Shown one piece after another: positions 35,433-44,601 of a stretch of DNA of 64,000 nucleotides. The notes beneath the pieces were generated by a model. It searched no databases. It was not told the DNA's origin and worked only from the letters and a program-made list of their open reading frames with translations. Origin of the DNA: Reddybacter sp041277045. GTDB taxonomy: Bacteria; Pseudomonadota; Gammaproteobacteria; Pseudomonadales; Porticoccaceae. Made by a program: the position numbers and the translations under genes. Position 1 is the first letter of the stretch; the number at the start of each line of letters is the position of its first letter. Location: positions 62,001-126,000 of the forward strand of contig JBGFSY010000001.1 of NCBI GenBank assembly GCA_041277045.1, written 5' to 3'.

Positions 35433-36596
35433 TTACGACTTAGACAACACCCAACGATGCACCTCAGAAGGCCCATCGTAAATACGGAAGGCTCTAATAT
35501 CCCGATAAATACGCTCAATCACCGTATCGGTTGAGATTCCCTTGGCGCCGAGCACCTGCATCGATCGGTCGACCACCCGGCCCAGGGCCTCTGAACAATG
35601 CACCTTGGCGAGGCTGGTTTCGGTCTGCGCCCTTTCACCCTGGTCGAGCATCCAGCAGCCGTGCCAAGTGACCAGGCGGCTGGTGTGCAGGTCAATCTTA
35701 TTATCGGCCAGCTGAAAACCAATGCCCTCGTGCTCGATAATCGCTTTGCCAAAGGCGGTGCGCGTGCGGGCGTAGTCGGTGGCGATATCGTGACAGCGCT
35801 GGGCAGCACCCAGCCAACGCATGCAGTGGGTTAAACGCGCCGGGCCGAGGCGCACCTGTGCGTAGCGAAAGCCCTTGCCCAGTTCACCGAGAATTTGGCT
35901 GGCGGGAATGCGCACCTGGTTATAGTCGACTTCGCAGTGACCGCCGGGGGAGTTGCTGTCGAGGGTGTCGAGCATGCGTACCTGCTCAATGCCTGGTGTA
36001 TCGGCATCGCACATAAACATGGTGGCGCCAATATCGTTGCCCTCGTGGTCGAGGGTCTTGGCCATAATGATGTGGTAACCGGCACCGGGCATGCCGGTGA
36101 TAAACCACTTGCGACCGTGAATAATGTAGTCGTCGCCATCGGGGCTTGCGGTGGTCTTCATTAAAGAGGGATCGGAGCCGGCGCCGTTGTCGGGCTCGGT
36201 CATGGAAAACACCGAGCGCATTTCACCGCGCACCATCGGTGCCAGCCAGCGCTCTTTTTGCTCGGGTGTTGCGACTTGATGGAGCAGGTTGGTATTACCC
36301 TCGTCGGGGGCCTGAATGTTTAGCGCCAGCGGGCCGAGGGTGGAATAACCCGCCGACTCAAACACCACTGCCATGGCGCGATGGTCGAGACCCAAACCAC
36401 CGTATTCTTTCGGCGCGTGAGGTGAGAGTAAACCGGCTTCGCGGGCCTTGGCGACTAATTCAATACGCAGCTCATCGGTGGGGCCGTGGTATTCCTGCCG
36501 CGCATCCTTTTCGTAGGGCATCACTATATTGCGAATAAATTCGTCGGTGCGTTCTTTTAATGCCACTAACTCTAGCGGCAGTTCAAAATCGATCAT
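35433..36596 (-). CDS. Acyl-CoA dehydrogenase family protein
   Basis: This FAD enzyme shows the acyl-CoA dehydrogenase signatures FSMTEPDNGAGSDPSLM (flavin/substrate), RKWFITG and, near the C-terminus, the QVLGAKGISTDTVIERIYRD and RIYDGPSEVHRWVL blocks. The chain is 387 aa. The sequence resembles the ACAD10/11-related branch more than short-chain beta-oxidation enzymes, although this is judged by eye. An APH-type kinase gene lies directly upstream on the same strand, a pairing known from 4-hydroxyacyl-CoA catabolism (LvaA/LvaC in Pseudomonas; fused in ACAD10/11). Confidence 0.9.
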   Translation of the reverse strand: MIDFELPLELVALKERTDEFIRNIVMPYEKDARQEYHGPTDELRIELVAKAREAGLLSPHAPKEYGGLGLDHRAMAVVFESAGYSTLGPLALNIQAPDEGNTNLLHQVATPEQKERWLAPMVRGEMRSVFSMTEPDNGAGSDPSLMKTTASPDGDDYIIHGRKWFITGMPGAGYHIIMAKTLDHEGNDIGATMFMCDADTPGIEQVRMLDTLDSNSPGGHCEVDYNQVRIPASQILGELGKGFRYAQVRLGPARLTHCMRWLGAAQRCHDIATDYARTRTAFGKAIIEHEGIGFQLADNKIDLHTSRLVTWHGCWMLDQGERAQTETSLAKVHCSEALGRVVDRSMQVLGAKGISTDTVIERIYRDIRAFRIYDGPSEVHRWVLSKS

Positions 36597-36780
36597 GTGC
36601 TATTACCTCTAATTTATTATTTGTTGTCTGAGCCAAACACTACTCACCTATTAGCTAAACGAGGGAACGGAACCCTATGCTCATGACTCGCTGTAAATAC
36701 GTCCCTGTAAGCTCGGTGTCGGCATCCCTGCCTCCTACGGTCATGAGCAAAGGGCATCCATTCCCACCACCTTCAATTTA

Positions 36781-37836
36781 TTAAAGCAGCTTCATCGCCT
36801 CTGAATAAAACCGTGGCACGGTCTGGGCAAACTCTTCCCACATCGGGTCAACACGCTGTTTTTTACGGTGCAAGCGTACATTCAAGCAGGCAATGGCGCC
36901 GAGCTGATAAGCGGCCAGGGCCTGGAACCAGGGTAGGTCGGGCAGGGATTGCCCCATGCCCTGCTGGTAAATATCGGCCAGCTCTTCAGGCAAAACAGAC
37001 ACACAAGGTGTCATGTTGTCGGTCCAGAAATTCTTATCAGCGCAGAACATCACCCAACCGATGTCGAGCAGCACAGAGCCAATACGCACCAGCTCCCAGT
37101 CGATAATGCCAGTCAGCTTGCCTTCGTGAAACAGGGCATTGCCGGGCTGATAGTCGCCGTGAACGATGCCGCGCGGGGTGGTGCTGGGCATGGTCGCTAA
37201 CAGTTTGAGACGCAGTTTATCGGCGGCCTCGGCCCAGGCCGGCTCTAGCGCCTTATTATAGATTGGCTCCCAGCGGGATATTTCTTCCACCAGCTCGCGG
37301 GGCTTTTCCCAGTTGGGTAGCTTCAGCTGCCAGTCGACTTGATGAATACGCGGTAGCACTTCGGCCACCTGGCGCCACAGGGGGGCGACTTTGTCGTCGG
37401 CCAAATCAAAAGAGCTATGGGGCTCCCAAATAAAGAACTCCCGGCCCCTGAGTTTTTCCATCACCACATAGGGCACGTCAAACTCGTCCTCGTCGGGCGA
37501 GGCATAGGGCACATGGGGCACCGGCAAGTCGGCTTCGTAAAGTACATTGAGCAGGGGCGCGGTGCGATAGACATCGGTATTGCCCTCGCGGCGCACACCC
37601 TTGGGGGCGAGTTTAATAATATAGCCGGTGCTGTCGTTCGGCCCCGCCGCCGTTTGCCCACCGCGCACATCAAAGCCAAAGGTTAAACCGGCGTGGCCAC
37701 CGAGCATCGGTTCAACATTTTCCATCTGTGCCTCGGCGCCAAAATTGCGCGCGACAAAAGCGGCCAAATTAGTCCGCAATTCATCGTCCACTCCCGCTCT
37801 TTGGTCCAGCCCCATGGCATCATTACTTGCACTCAC
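36781..37836 (-). CDS. Aminoglycoside-phosphotransferase-like kinase (acyl-CoA metabolism type)
   Basis: The kinase fold is clear: a Gly-rich N-lobe (MLGGHAGLTFGFDV), the catalytic loop GIVHGDYQPGNALFHEGKLT and the metal-binding IIDWELVRIGSVLLDIGWV. The length of 351 aa fits. Its link to an acyl-CoA dehydrogenase gene points to a metabolic kinase that phosphorylates a hydroxyacyl-CoA, not to drug resistance. In LvaA and in the human ACAD10/11 fusion this fold phosphorylates 4-hydroxyacyl-CoA. The substrate here is inferred from context only. Confidence 0.85.
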   Translation of the reverse strand: MSASNDAMGLDQRAGVDDELRTNLAAFVARNFGAEAQMENVEPMLGGHAGLTFGFDVRGGQTAAGPNDSTGYIIKLAPKGVRREGNTDVYRTAPLLNVLYEADLPVPHVPYASPDEDEFDVPYVVMEKLRGREFFIWEPHSSFDLADDKVAPLWRQVAEVLPRIHQVDWQLKLPNWEKPRELVEEISRWEPIYNKALEPAWAEAADKLRLKLLATMPSTTPRGIVHGDYQPGNALFHEGKLTGIIDWELVRIGSVLLDIGWVMFCADKNFWTDNMTPCVSVLPEELADIYQQGMGQSLPDLPWFQALAAYQLGAIACLNVRLHRKKQRVDPMWEEFAQTVPRFYSEAMKLL

Positions 37837-38085
37837 AACCCACCCCTTTTTTATTGATGCCAGCCAGCGCTGGCGATTCTAATTATTGATCTGTGAAAAA
37901 TTATTGCCGCAAAGAGTAGCACTTATTATTCATTAATGAGCTAAGCCCAAGCTAGGCCACCTCTTAATAGCATTGACCGATAGCCCCCAGGCTTGTCATA
38001 GTGGCTGGCTTGCCTGCTCGCCCAATGTCGCTATCTAAGCAGGCCCCTACCAACAGTTAACGCTTCACCGTTAGTCGAGACCCCT

Positions 38086-39324
38086 ATGTTTTACGGCTGG
38101 ATCCTGCTCGCTATTATTGGCCTGATTTATATGATTTGCGTTGGCGCAGGCTTTTACGGCTTGAGCGTAATGATGCCCGCGATGATCGACGACCTCGGCT
38201 GGACCCGGGCCGAGGCCTCCGCGGGGTTTTCGCTAATGGCCATGGTGCTGGGTTTATCTGGCCCTCTTATCACCACCATGATGAAAAAAACTGGCCCACG
38301 CCTAACTATCATTTGGGGTGGCATAATCTGCGCAATTAGCGCTGGCATCCTCTATCGTTACCACTCCCTGACCACCTATTATTTTGCCACCGCATTACTC
38401 GGTCTCGGCCTAACTATGCAAGTGGTACTACCCGGCACACAGCTGATTACCCAATGGTTTAATCAACGCCGTGCCATGGCACTGGGCATTTTTATGGCCT
38501 GCGGCGGTCTCGGCGGTGTGATTGGTGCGCCGGTGTTTACCTGGTTAATTACTGTCTTCGATGACTGGCGACCCGTGTGGTTGGCAGTGGGCGTGATCAC
38601 GCTCACTGCCTCGGCACTGAGCGCCATCTTTATTCGCAATACTCCCGAAGAAATCGGCCAGCAAATTGACGGAGTGGACGGCAGTACTGGAAAGAAAGCA
38701 ACGCAAAAAGGCAAAGTCGAGCGCGTTTACAAAACCACTATCGAGTGGACCGTTGCCGAGGCCTTGCGCGACAGAAACTGCTGGTTCGTGATTACCGCCG
38801 GGGCCATCGCCGTGACCGGGCATATGATTATCAGCAGCCAATTAATACTGCATGCCCGCGACCTCGGCATCGGTGCCGTGGTCGCGGCATCGGCGCTGGG
38901 TATTCAAGGCCTAGCCACGACACTGGGGCGTTTGCTCGCGGGCCTGCTCGGCGACAACACCTTCGAGCCCCGCACTATTTTTCTCTTTGGCATCAGCAGT
39001 GAATTGCTCGGCATGCTACTGATCACCGTCGCGAATCAAAGCCCCCTACTGTATGCCGGCGTGGTGTTTTTTGGCCTCGGCTTTGGTCTCGGGCTGGTTT
39101 CTGCCACCACCATGTTTGCCAACTATTACGGCGCCAGTAATATGGCGACGCTGCTGTCCTATCGCATCCTGCTCGGCACCCTGCTTGGTGGCGCTGGCGT
39201 CGTCGTCTGTGGCTATGCGGCCGATGTTTTTGGCGGCTATAGCCAGGCCTTTTATTTTTATTCTGCTGTTCTTTTAATAGGCACAGTGCTGGTCATCATG
39301 ATTCGTACACCGCAACACGAATAA
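38086..39324 (+). CDS. Major facilitator superfamily transporter
   Basis: Twelve hydrophobic segments are spread over 412 aa, with the cytoplasmic loop between helices 6 and 7 carrying a charged run (DGSTGKKATQKGKVERVYK). The N-terminus GWILLAIIGLIYMICVGAGF resembles the oxalate/formate-antiporter-like and monocarboxylate-transporter-like branch of the superfamily. The substrate is unknown; the neighbours suggest an organic acid. It is divergent from the kinase-dehydrogenase pair. Confidence 0.85.
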   Translation: MFYGWILLAIIGLIYMICVGAGFYGLSVMMPAMIDDLGWTRAEASAGFSLMAMVLGLSGPLITTMMKKTGPRLTIIWGGIICAISAGILYRYHSLTTYYFATALLGLGLTMQVVLPGTQLITQWFNQRRAMALGIFMACGGLGGVIGAPVFTWLITVFDDWRPVWLAVGVITLTASALSAIFIRNTPEEIGQQIDGVDGSTGKKATQKGKVERVYKTTIEWTVAEALRDRNCWFVITAGAIAVTGHMIISSQLILHARDLGIGAVVAASALGIQGLATTLGRLLAGLLGDNTFEPRTIFLFGISSELLGMLLITVANQSPLLYAGVVFFGLGFGLGLVSATTMFANYYGASNMATLLSYRILLGTLLGGAGVVVCGYAADVFGGYSQAFYFYSAVLLIGTVLVIMIRTPQHE

Positions 39325-39489
39325 AAAAACAAATGTCGAAATAAGCCTGCATTACTCGTGTTTACGGCACAAGACCCTCCCCAATCTACAGCACTTCTGC
39401 CTCAACTCGGCCCAACCTGGGCCTGTGCTAGACTCCAGCATCAAATTATTCATCTCTCATTTATTCACAATTAAAAATAGGTTTTTACT

Positions 39490-40245
39490 ATGGACATACA
39501 AGGTCTAACGGCAGTGGTGACCGGCGGTGCCTCTGGCATCGGTGCCGGTGTTACCCGGGTGCTAGCCAAGGCGGGCGCCAAAGTGGCGATACTCGACAGA
39601 AATGAAGCGCAGGGCAAAGCCATCGCCGAAGAAGTCGGCGGTGCGTCCTTTGTTTGCGATGTCGCCAGTGATGAGTCGGTGCAAGCCGCCCTCGCCCAAG
39701 CACGCGAGGCTTTAGGCACGGCGCGCATCTTGGTCAACTGTGCCGGTATTGATACCGCGCGCAAAATCACCAGTCGCAAAACGGGCGCCCACCCCATCGG
39801 TCCGATGAAGCGCGTAATCGACGTTAACCTAACCGGCACCTTGATTTGCTGCGCCCACGCCTCCCACGCGATGCTCGATCTCGAGCCTCTCGACGAAGAC
39901 GGCGAGCGCGGCGTATTAATCAATATCGCCTCCATCGCCGCCTTTAATGCCCCCAACGGCCAGGCCGTTTACGGCGCCTCAAAAGCCGGTGTGGTCGGTG
40001 CCGCTGTGCCTCTGGCTCGCGATTTGTGCCGCTACGGCATTCGCGTCATGACCATTGCACCCGGGCTGTTCGACACGCCCTTAGCAGGCACCATGGACGA
40101 GGCCTTAACGGCGAAAGTATTACGCAACGCGCTTTTCCCCAAGCGTAAAGGTCGGCCCGAAGAGCTCGGCTCTCTGGTGCAGCATATCTGTGAAAACCAA
40201 ATGCTCAACGCCTCAACGATTCGCCTCGACGCGGGGTTCTTCTAA
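39490..40245 (+). CDS. Short-chain dehydrogenase/reductase, first of a tandem pair
   Basis: The cofactor motif is VVTGGASGIGAG with an aspartate (LDRN) at the end of the second strand, indicating NAD(H). The active-site Ser-Tyr-Lys are in NIASIAAFNAPNGQAVYG and ASKAG. The extended catalytic region, with an insert DLEPLDEDGERGVLIN before the serine, is typical of HSD10-like 3-hydroxyacyl-CoA dehydrogenases. The next gene is a clear paralogue with the same insert. 251 aa. Confidence 0.9.
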   Translation: MDIQGLTAVVTGGASGIGAGVTRVLAKAGAKVAILDRNEAQGKAIAEEVGGASFVCDVASDESVQAALAQAREALGTARILVNCAGIDTARKITSRKTGAHPIGPMKRVIDVNLTGTLICCAHASHAMLDLEPLDEDGERGVLINIASIAAFNAPNGQAVYGASKAGVVGAAVPLARDLCRYGIRVMTIAPGLFDTPLAGTMDEALTAKVLRNALFPKRKGRPEELGSLVQHICENQMLNASTIRLDAGFF

Positions 40246-40318
40246 TGCAGACAGGCAAGCTGTATCAATCTGCAAATAACCGGACGAACCCACGACTGAT
40301 AGTGAAAGGGGAGCAAGC

Positions 40319-41071
40319 ATGAAGTTAGAAGGTGTAGCAGCATTTTTAACCGGCGGCGCCTCGGGCCTCGGCGCGGCAAGTGCACGAGTATTGGCAGAGG
40401 CTGGCGCCGTCGTCGCCCTGCTCGATAGAGACATGGCCCTGGCCGAACCACTGGCCAAAGAACTGGGCGGTGTCGCCGTGCAATGCGATGTGGCCGACCA
40501 CGAATCCCTCAAGGCCGCCGTTGAGCAAGCCACCGCCGCCATTGGCCCACCGCGTATTGCCGTCAACTTTGCCGGTATTGATATCAGCCAGAAAATCGCC
40601 AGCCGCTCGAAGGGGCCGCATCCCATTGAGTCGATGCAACGCGAGATCGACATCAACGTTATCGGCACCCTCGATGGTTGCGCGCTGTTCTCTGAGCAGA
40701 TGATGAACCTCGAACCCTTTGAAGATGGCGAGCGCGGCGTGCTCATCAACATCGCCTCGGGGGCCGCCTTCAATGGCCCACCCGGGCAATCCGTTTACGC
40801 CGCCTCCAAGCGCGCCGTCGCCGGTGCAACATTGCCATTGGCTCGCGACCTCGCGCCCTACGGTATTCGGGTGATGACCATTGCACCCGGCTTCTTTAAA
40901 ACCCCACTGGCTGAGGGCGTTGACGATAGGCATATCGACAAACTGATTTCTATGGTGCCCTTCCCCAAGCGCTGGGGCGATCCCAGGGAGCTCGGCGAAC
41001 TAGTGAAATTTATCTGCCAAAATCGTATGCTTAATGGCGAAACCATTCAGATTGATGGCGCCATGCGCTAA
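40319..41071 (+). CDS. Short-chain dehydrogenase/reductase, second of a tandem pair
   Basis: This 250-aa protein matches its upstream neighbour along its whole length (LTGGASGLGAASARVLAEAG; NLEPFEDGERGVLINIAS; YGIRVMTIAPGFFKTPL). The Ser-Tyr-Lys triad (SGAAFNGPPGQSVYAASK) is intact. The NAD-type LLDRD follows the second strand. A ribosome-binding site (AAAGGGGAGC) precedes ATG 40319. The pair arose by duplication and probably acts on related 3-hydroxyacyl-CoA or alcohol substrates. A GxxxSRxxGxHP loop is shared and may be family-specific. Confidence 0.9.
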   Translation: MKLEGVAAFLTGGASGLGAASARVLAEAGAVVALLDRDMALAEPLAKELGGVAVQCDVADHESLKAAVEQATAAIGPPRIAVNFAGIDISQKIASRSKGPHPIESMQREIDINVIGTLDGCALFSEQMMNLEPFEDGERGVLINIASGAAFNGPPGQSVYAASKRAVAGATLPLARDLAPYGIRVMTIAPGFFKTPLAEGVDDRHIDKLISMVPFPKRWGDPRELGELVKFICQNRMLNGETIQIDGAMR

Positions 41072-41094
41072 GTAATAAATATGATCAAAATACA

Positions 41095-41436
41095 ATGACA
41101 GACACACTTGAACGCAGTGCTAAGTTCCAAATTGGCCAGGTGGTGAAACACAGATTTTACCCCTTTCGAGGGGTGATTTTTGATGTCGACCCCACCTTCG
41201 CCAATACGGAGGAATGGCTAGCGGCAATCCCCGAAAACTTGCGTCCCAAGCGCGACCAGCCCTTTTACTACCTGCTGGCGGAAAATGTCGAATCCTATTA
41301 TGAAGCCTATGTCTCCGAGCAAAACTTGCTGGCCGATGACAGCGGTAAACCTATAGGCCATCCCCAACTTGCCGAGCATTTTGGTGAGCTTAAGGATGGG
41401 TTTTACAGTCCTAAATCCAGCAACACCATTAACTAA
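41095..41436 (+). CDS. hspQ: Heat-shock protein HspQ
   Basis: The 113-aa protein shows the HspQ/YccV hemimethylated-DNA-binding-like fold: KFQIGQVVKHRFYPFRGVIF, DVDP, RPKRDQPFYYLLAENVE and AYVSEQNLL. In E. coli HspQ is a Lon substrate and specificity enhancer and is heat-inducible. No sigma-32-like promoter was identified. It follows the SDR pair by 23 bases, and may simply be co-oriented with it. Confidence 0.92.
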   Translation: MTDTLERSAKFQIGQVVKHRFYPFRGVIFDVDPTFANTEEWLAAIPENLRPKRDQPFYYLLAENVESYYEAYVSEQNLLADDSGKPIGHPQLAEHFGELKDGFYSPKSSNTIN

Positions 41437-41498
41437 GCGGGTTTTAACTGGCACATAAGACCCAAACAGTTTTAAGTGCCAGCGAAGACTCCACTGTT

Positions 41499-42269
41499 TC
41501 AAGGCTTATCAAAAGCTCCGTGGCGCCCCTTCCCTGCAGCAAATTGAGAAGCGCCTTTCAAACCATCGACCCGCAATGACTCTTCACTGCGTTTAAATTC
41601 ATTTTGCAAAGCAGCCTCCAATATCAGCCCCTGTTGCTCATACACTGAAAGTCGATCATTGCGCAGGCAGTGCTGGGGGAATTGGGCGATGTCATGGGCC
41701 AATGCTTCGGCTTCTTCGCGAGCCGTGCCGGTGGTAACCACACGATTGGCGAGGCCCATTAAATAGGCTTCTTGTGCATCGACGGCACGGCCACTGAGAA
41801 TTAAATCCATGGCGCGGCCCAGGCCAATAATGCGCGGCAGGCGCACCGTGCCGCCATCAATCAGTGGCACGCCCCAGCGCCGACAAAAGACGCCAAAAAT
41901 AGCATCCTCTTCAACGATGCGCATATCGCACCACAGCGCCAGCTCCAAACCACCGGCCACGGCGTAACCTGAAATCGCGCCAATCACCGGCTTGGACAAC
42001 AACATGCGACTCGGCCCCATAGGGCCATCACCTTGCACTGCTATACGGTTACGCCGCGACTCATCGGCCAGAGCCTTAAGATCGGCACCGGCACAGAACG
42101 TACCGTTGGCGCCATAAAATACCGCGACGAGTGCCTCTTCATCAGCGTCAAACTGGCGAAAGGCCTCGGCCAGTGCTTCGGCTGTCGGTCGGTCAACCGC
42201 ATTGCGGGCCTGGGGCCTGTCGAGAATAATTGTTGTCACCGGGCCATTTTTTTCGATGGAAACACTCAT
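41499..42269 (-). CDS. Enoyl-CoA hydratase/isomerase family protein
   Basis: The crotonase fold is marked by TTIILDRPQARNAVDRPT, the oxyanion/substrate block GTFCAGADLKALA, and AISGYAVAGGLELALWCDMR. The catalytic glutamates of classical hydratases are only partly conserved to the eye, and EEDAIFGVFCRRWGVPLIDG is a pattern common in uncharacterised paralogues; the exact reaction is therefore open. It is 256 aa, convergent with hspQ, and fits the acyl-CoA theme of the region. Confidence 0.88.
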   Translation of the reverse strand: MSVSIEKNGPVTTIILDRPQARNAVDRPTAEALAEAFRQFDADEEALVAVFYGANGTFCAGADLKALADESRRNRIAVQGDGPMGPSRMLLSKPVIGAISGYAVAGGLELALWCDMRIVEEDAIFGVFCRRWGVPLIDGGTVRLPRIIGLGRAMDLILSGRAVDAQEAYLMGLANRVVTTGTAREEAEALAHDIAQFPQHCLRNDRLSVYEQQGLILEAALQNEFKRSEESLRVDGLKGASQFAAGKGRHGAFDKP

Positions 42270-42471
42270 GGCAAATCCCTACAGTTGATTATTATTTATC
42301 CACCTTACAGGCCTGTTCGGTAATTAGCCCCTGTAAATGTAGACTTAGAAGTCATATTTGGCTGTCGTCAAAAAATTAAAACCCTCTGAAGTTTCATGGC
42401 ACCGCTGCTGCGCTACTGGAGATAACGCGTTAAAGTAAGCCCACAAATAATTACGCGATGGACTCTCAACA

Positions 42472-43725
42472 ATGACAAGCAATCAAACATTAAGCGCCTG
42501 CCTGGTTAGCACCGGCGAAGAAGTACTGCGCGGCGAAATCGCCGACGGCAACAACCGCTTCCTCGCCACCACCCTCGGCGAGCAGGGCTTTAGCATTGAA
42601 ATGATGATGACGGCGGGGGATCGTCGTGAAGACCTGATGTTTGTGATGCGCACCGGCTTACAGCGTGCCGACTATCTGTTTATCAGCGGCGGCCTTGGCC
42701 CCACCGAAGACGACCTGACCGCCGAAGTGGCCGCCGAGCTGGCCGGGGTGGAACGCCTCTTTGACGAAGCGAGCTGGCAAGCCATCATCGCCCTGTTTGC
42801 CAAGTACAAATTGGAGTGCGGCGAGAATAACCGCAAGCAGGCGATGTTACCCGCCGGCGCCACCATACTCGCCAACCCCAACGGCACGGCACCGGGCTTT
42901 AGCTGTACCTTTAATCTCGACGGTGCAAGCAAAACCATCGTCGCCCTGCCCGGCCCACCCCGCGAATTACAGCCCATGGTGCACGCCTTTCTGGCAGAGC
43001 GCGCCGGCGATACTGTTACTGAACACGACGATTTATTTATCCGCTTTTTAGGGCTGGGGGAATCCGATCTGGCCGAGAGGATGGAACCCTGGACTAAAGA
43101 GTGGGGCGAGGTCAGCTTCCGCCAGGCCTTCCCCGAAATGGAGGTCAAACTCTATCGCCCCGCCCCCGAGAGAGCGGCCGCACTGTGTGAGTTTGCAGAA
43201 ACCCATCTCGGCACCTACCTTCTCGACTACTCCTCTCAATCCACTGCCGAACTGTTCACCACGTTTATGCAGCAGGGTAACGCCAAACTCGCCTTTGCCG
43301 AATCCTGTACCGGTGGCCTGGCCGCAAAAACGGTCACCGATGTAGCCGGATCATCCGACTATTTCCTCGGTGGTGTCGTGTCCTACGCCAATGCCGTGAA
43401 AGAAAACTTTCTCGACGTCGCCGCACAGACATTAAACGACGAAGGGGCTGTATCTGAAGCGGTCGCCCAACAAATGGCCGAGGGCGCATTGGCCCGTTTT
43501 AGCGCCGATATAAGCCTCAGCTTTACCGGCGTCGCTGGCCCCGATGGTGGCACCGAAGAAAAACCTGTCGGCATGGTGTGGATGGCGAAATCCAGCGCCG
43601 CGGGCACGCAAACAAAATGCCTACACCTTATTTTGGATCGCGAGCATATTCGCCTTGGCGCGGTGTATCGCGGTCTGCACTGGCTAATGGAAGACTGGCT
43701 GCCGACTTATAGAAACAACAAATAA
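42472..43725 (+). CDS. cinA: CinA-family protein with nicotinamide-nucleotide amidase domain
   Basis: The two-domain CinA layout is complete. The N-terminal MoaB/MogA-like domain shows VSTGEEVLRGEIADGNN and FISGGLGPTEDDLTAE. The C-terminal PncC deamidase shows the catalytic serine motif AFAESCTGGLAAK and SFTGVAGPDGGTEEKPVGMV. Such proteins recycle NMN to nicotinate mononucleotide and may hydrolyse ADP-ribose. 417 aa. It precedes the dienelactone hydrolase gene by 26 bases on the same strand. Confidence 0.92.
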   Translation: MTSNQTLSACLVSTGEEVLRGEIADGNNRFLATTLGEQGFSIEMMMTAGDRREDLMFVMRTGLQRADYLFISGGLGPTEDDLTAEVAAELAGVERLFDEASWQAIIALFAKYKLECGENNRKQAMLPAGATILANPNGTAPGFSCTFNLDGASKTIVALPGPPRELQPMVHAFLAERAGDTVTEHDDLFIRFLGLGESDLAERMEPWTKEWGEVSFRQAFPEMEVKLYRPAPERAAALCEFAETHLGTYLLDYSSQSTAELFTTFMQQGNAKLAFAESCTGGLAAKTVTDVAGSSDYFLGGVVSYANAVKENFLDVAAQTLNDEGAVSEAVAQQMAEGALARFSADISLSFTGVAGPDGGTEEKPVGMVWMAKSSAAGTQTKCLHLILDREHIRLGAVYRGLHWLMEDWLPTYRNNK

Positions 43726-43751
43726 AACCATTCACATTTAAGGAAAATAAC

Positions 43752-44471
43752 ATGGCCATTCAACATCGACTCGTAGAATACACAGACGGTGACACTTTGC
43801 TCGAAGGCTATTTAGCCTATGACGATGCCATTAGCGGACCGCGCCCCTGCGTGATTATCGCCCACACCTGGGCCGGGCGCAGTGACTTCGAATGCCTGCA
43901 GGCCGATAAACTCGCCGCACTGGGCTACGTGGGTTTCGCGCTGGATATGTACGGCAAAGGCGTATTGGGTAGCGGCCCTGATGAAAACGGTGCATTAATG
44001 ACACCCTTTATGGAAGACCGCCCCGCCCTGCAACAGCGCATGGGGGCAGCCCTGGCAACTGCCAGTCAGCAAGCCGAAGTCGAAACTGCAAAGATGGCGA
44101 GCATGGGTTACTGCTTTGGCGGTTTATGCTCCCTCGATCTGGCTCGTACCAGCTCAGATATTCTCGGCGCGGTTAGTTTCCACGGCTTATTCTTAGCACC
44201 GGGCAATACTGAAGGTAATAAAATCAGCGCCAAAGTACTGTGCCTACATGGCCACGACGACCCCATGGTGCCCGTTGAATCGGTTATTGGGCTGGAGAAA
44301 GAACTCAGCGAGGCCGGTGCCGACTGGCAGATTCACGCCTACGGTAACACCCTGCACGCCTTTACCAACCCCGCAGCAGCAAGCCCCGAGATGGGCATGG
44401 CCTACAGCGCCACGGCCAATCGCCGCTCATGGGCGAGCTTGGTGAATTTTTTGGAAGAAGTTTTTGAATAG
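43752..44471 (+). CDS. Dienelactone hydrolase family protein
   Basis: This alpha/beta-hydrolase has a cysteine nucleophile in MGYCFGGLCSLD, the acid in CLHGHDDPMVPVE and the histidine in YGNTLHAFTNP, so the Cys-Asp-His triad of the DLH family is intact. The length is 239 aa. The family opens lactones of chlorocatechol catabolism or hydrolyses other esters; nothing nearby fixes the substrate. AAGGAAAAT precedes the ATG. Confidence 0.9.
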   Translation: MAIQHRLVEYTDGDTLLEGYLAYDDAISGPRPCVIIAHTWAGRSDFECLQADKLAALGYVGFALDMYGKGVLGSGPDENGALMTPFMEDRPALQQRMGAALATASQQAEVETAKMASMGYCFGGLCSLDLARTSSDILGAVSFHGLFLAPGNTEGNKISAKVLCLHGHDDPMVPVESVIGLEKELSEAGADWQIHAYGNTLHAFTNPAAASPEMGMAYSATANRRSWASLVNFLEEVFE

Positions 44472-44541
44472 ATGCTCGACACGAATTATTGATCGGCACC
44501 AATAATTCTTCAGTATTTCTTTAAACTTAAGACTTACAACA

Positions 44542-44586
44542 CAGCCGTACTGACAGCAAGTGAACTAAGCACTATCAGTATGGCTG
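44542..44586 (+). terminator. Terminator-like hairpin after the dienelactone hydrolase gene
   Basis: Bases 44542-44556 (CAGCCGTACTGACAG) and 44572-44586 (CTATCAGTATGGCTG) form a 15-bp stem with one mismatch and one G-T pair. The T-run after it is weak. It sits between two convergent genes and could serve both. Confidence 0.45.
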
Positions 44587-44601
44587 CGTCTTTATCGACA
44601 A

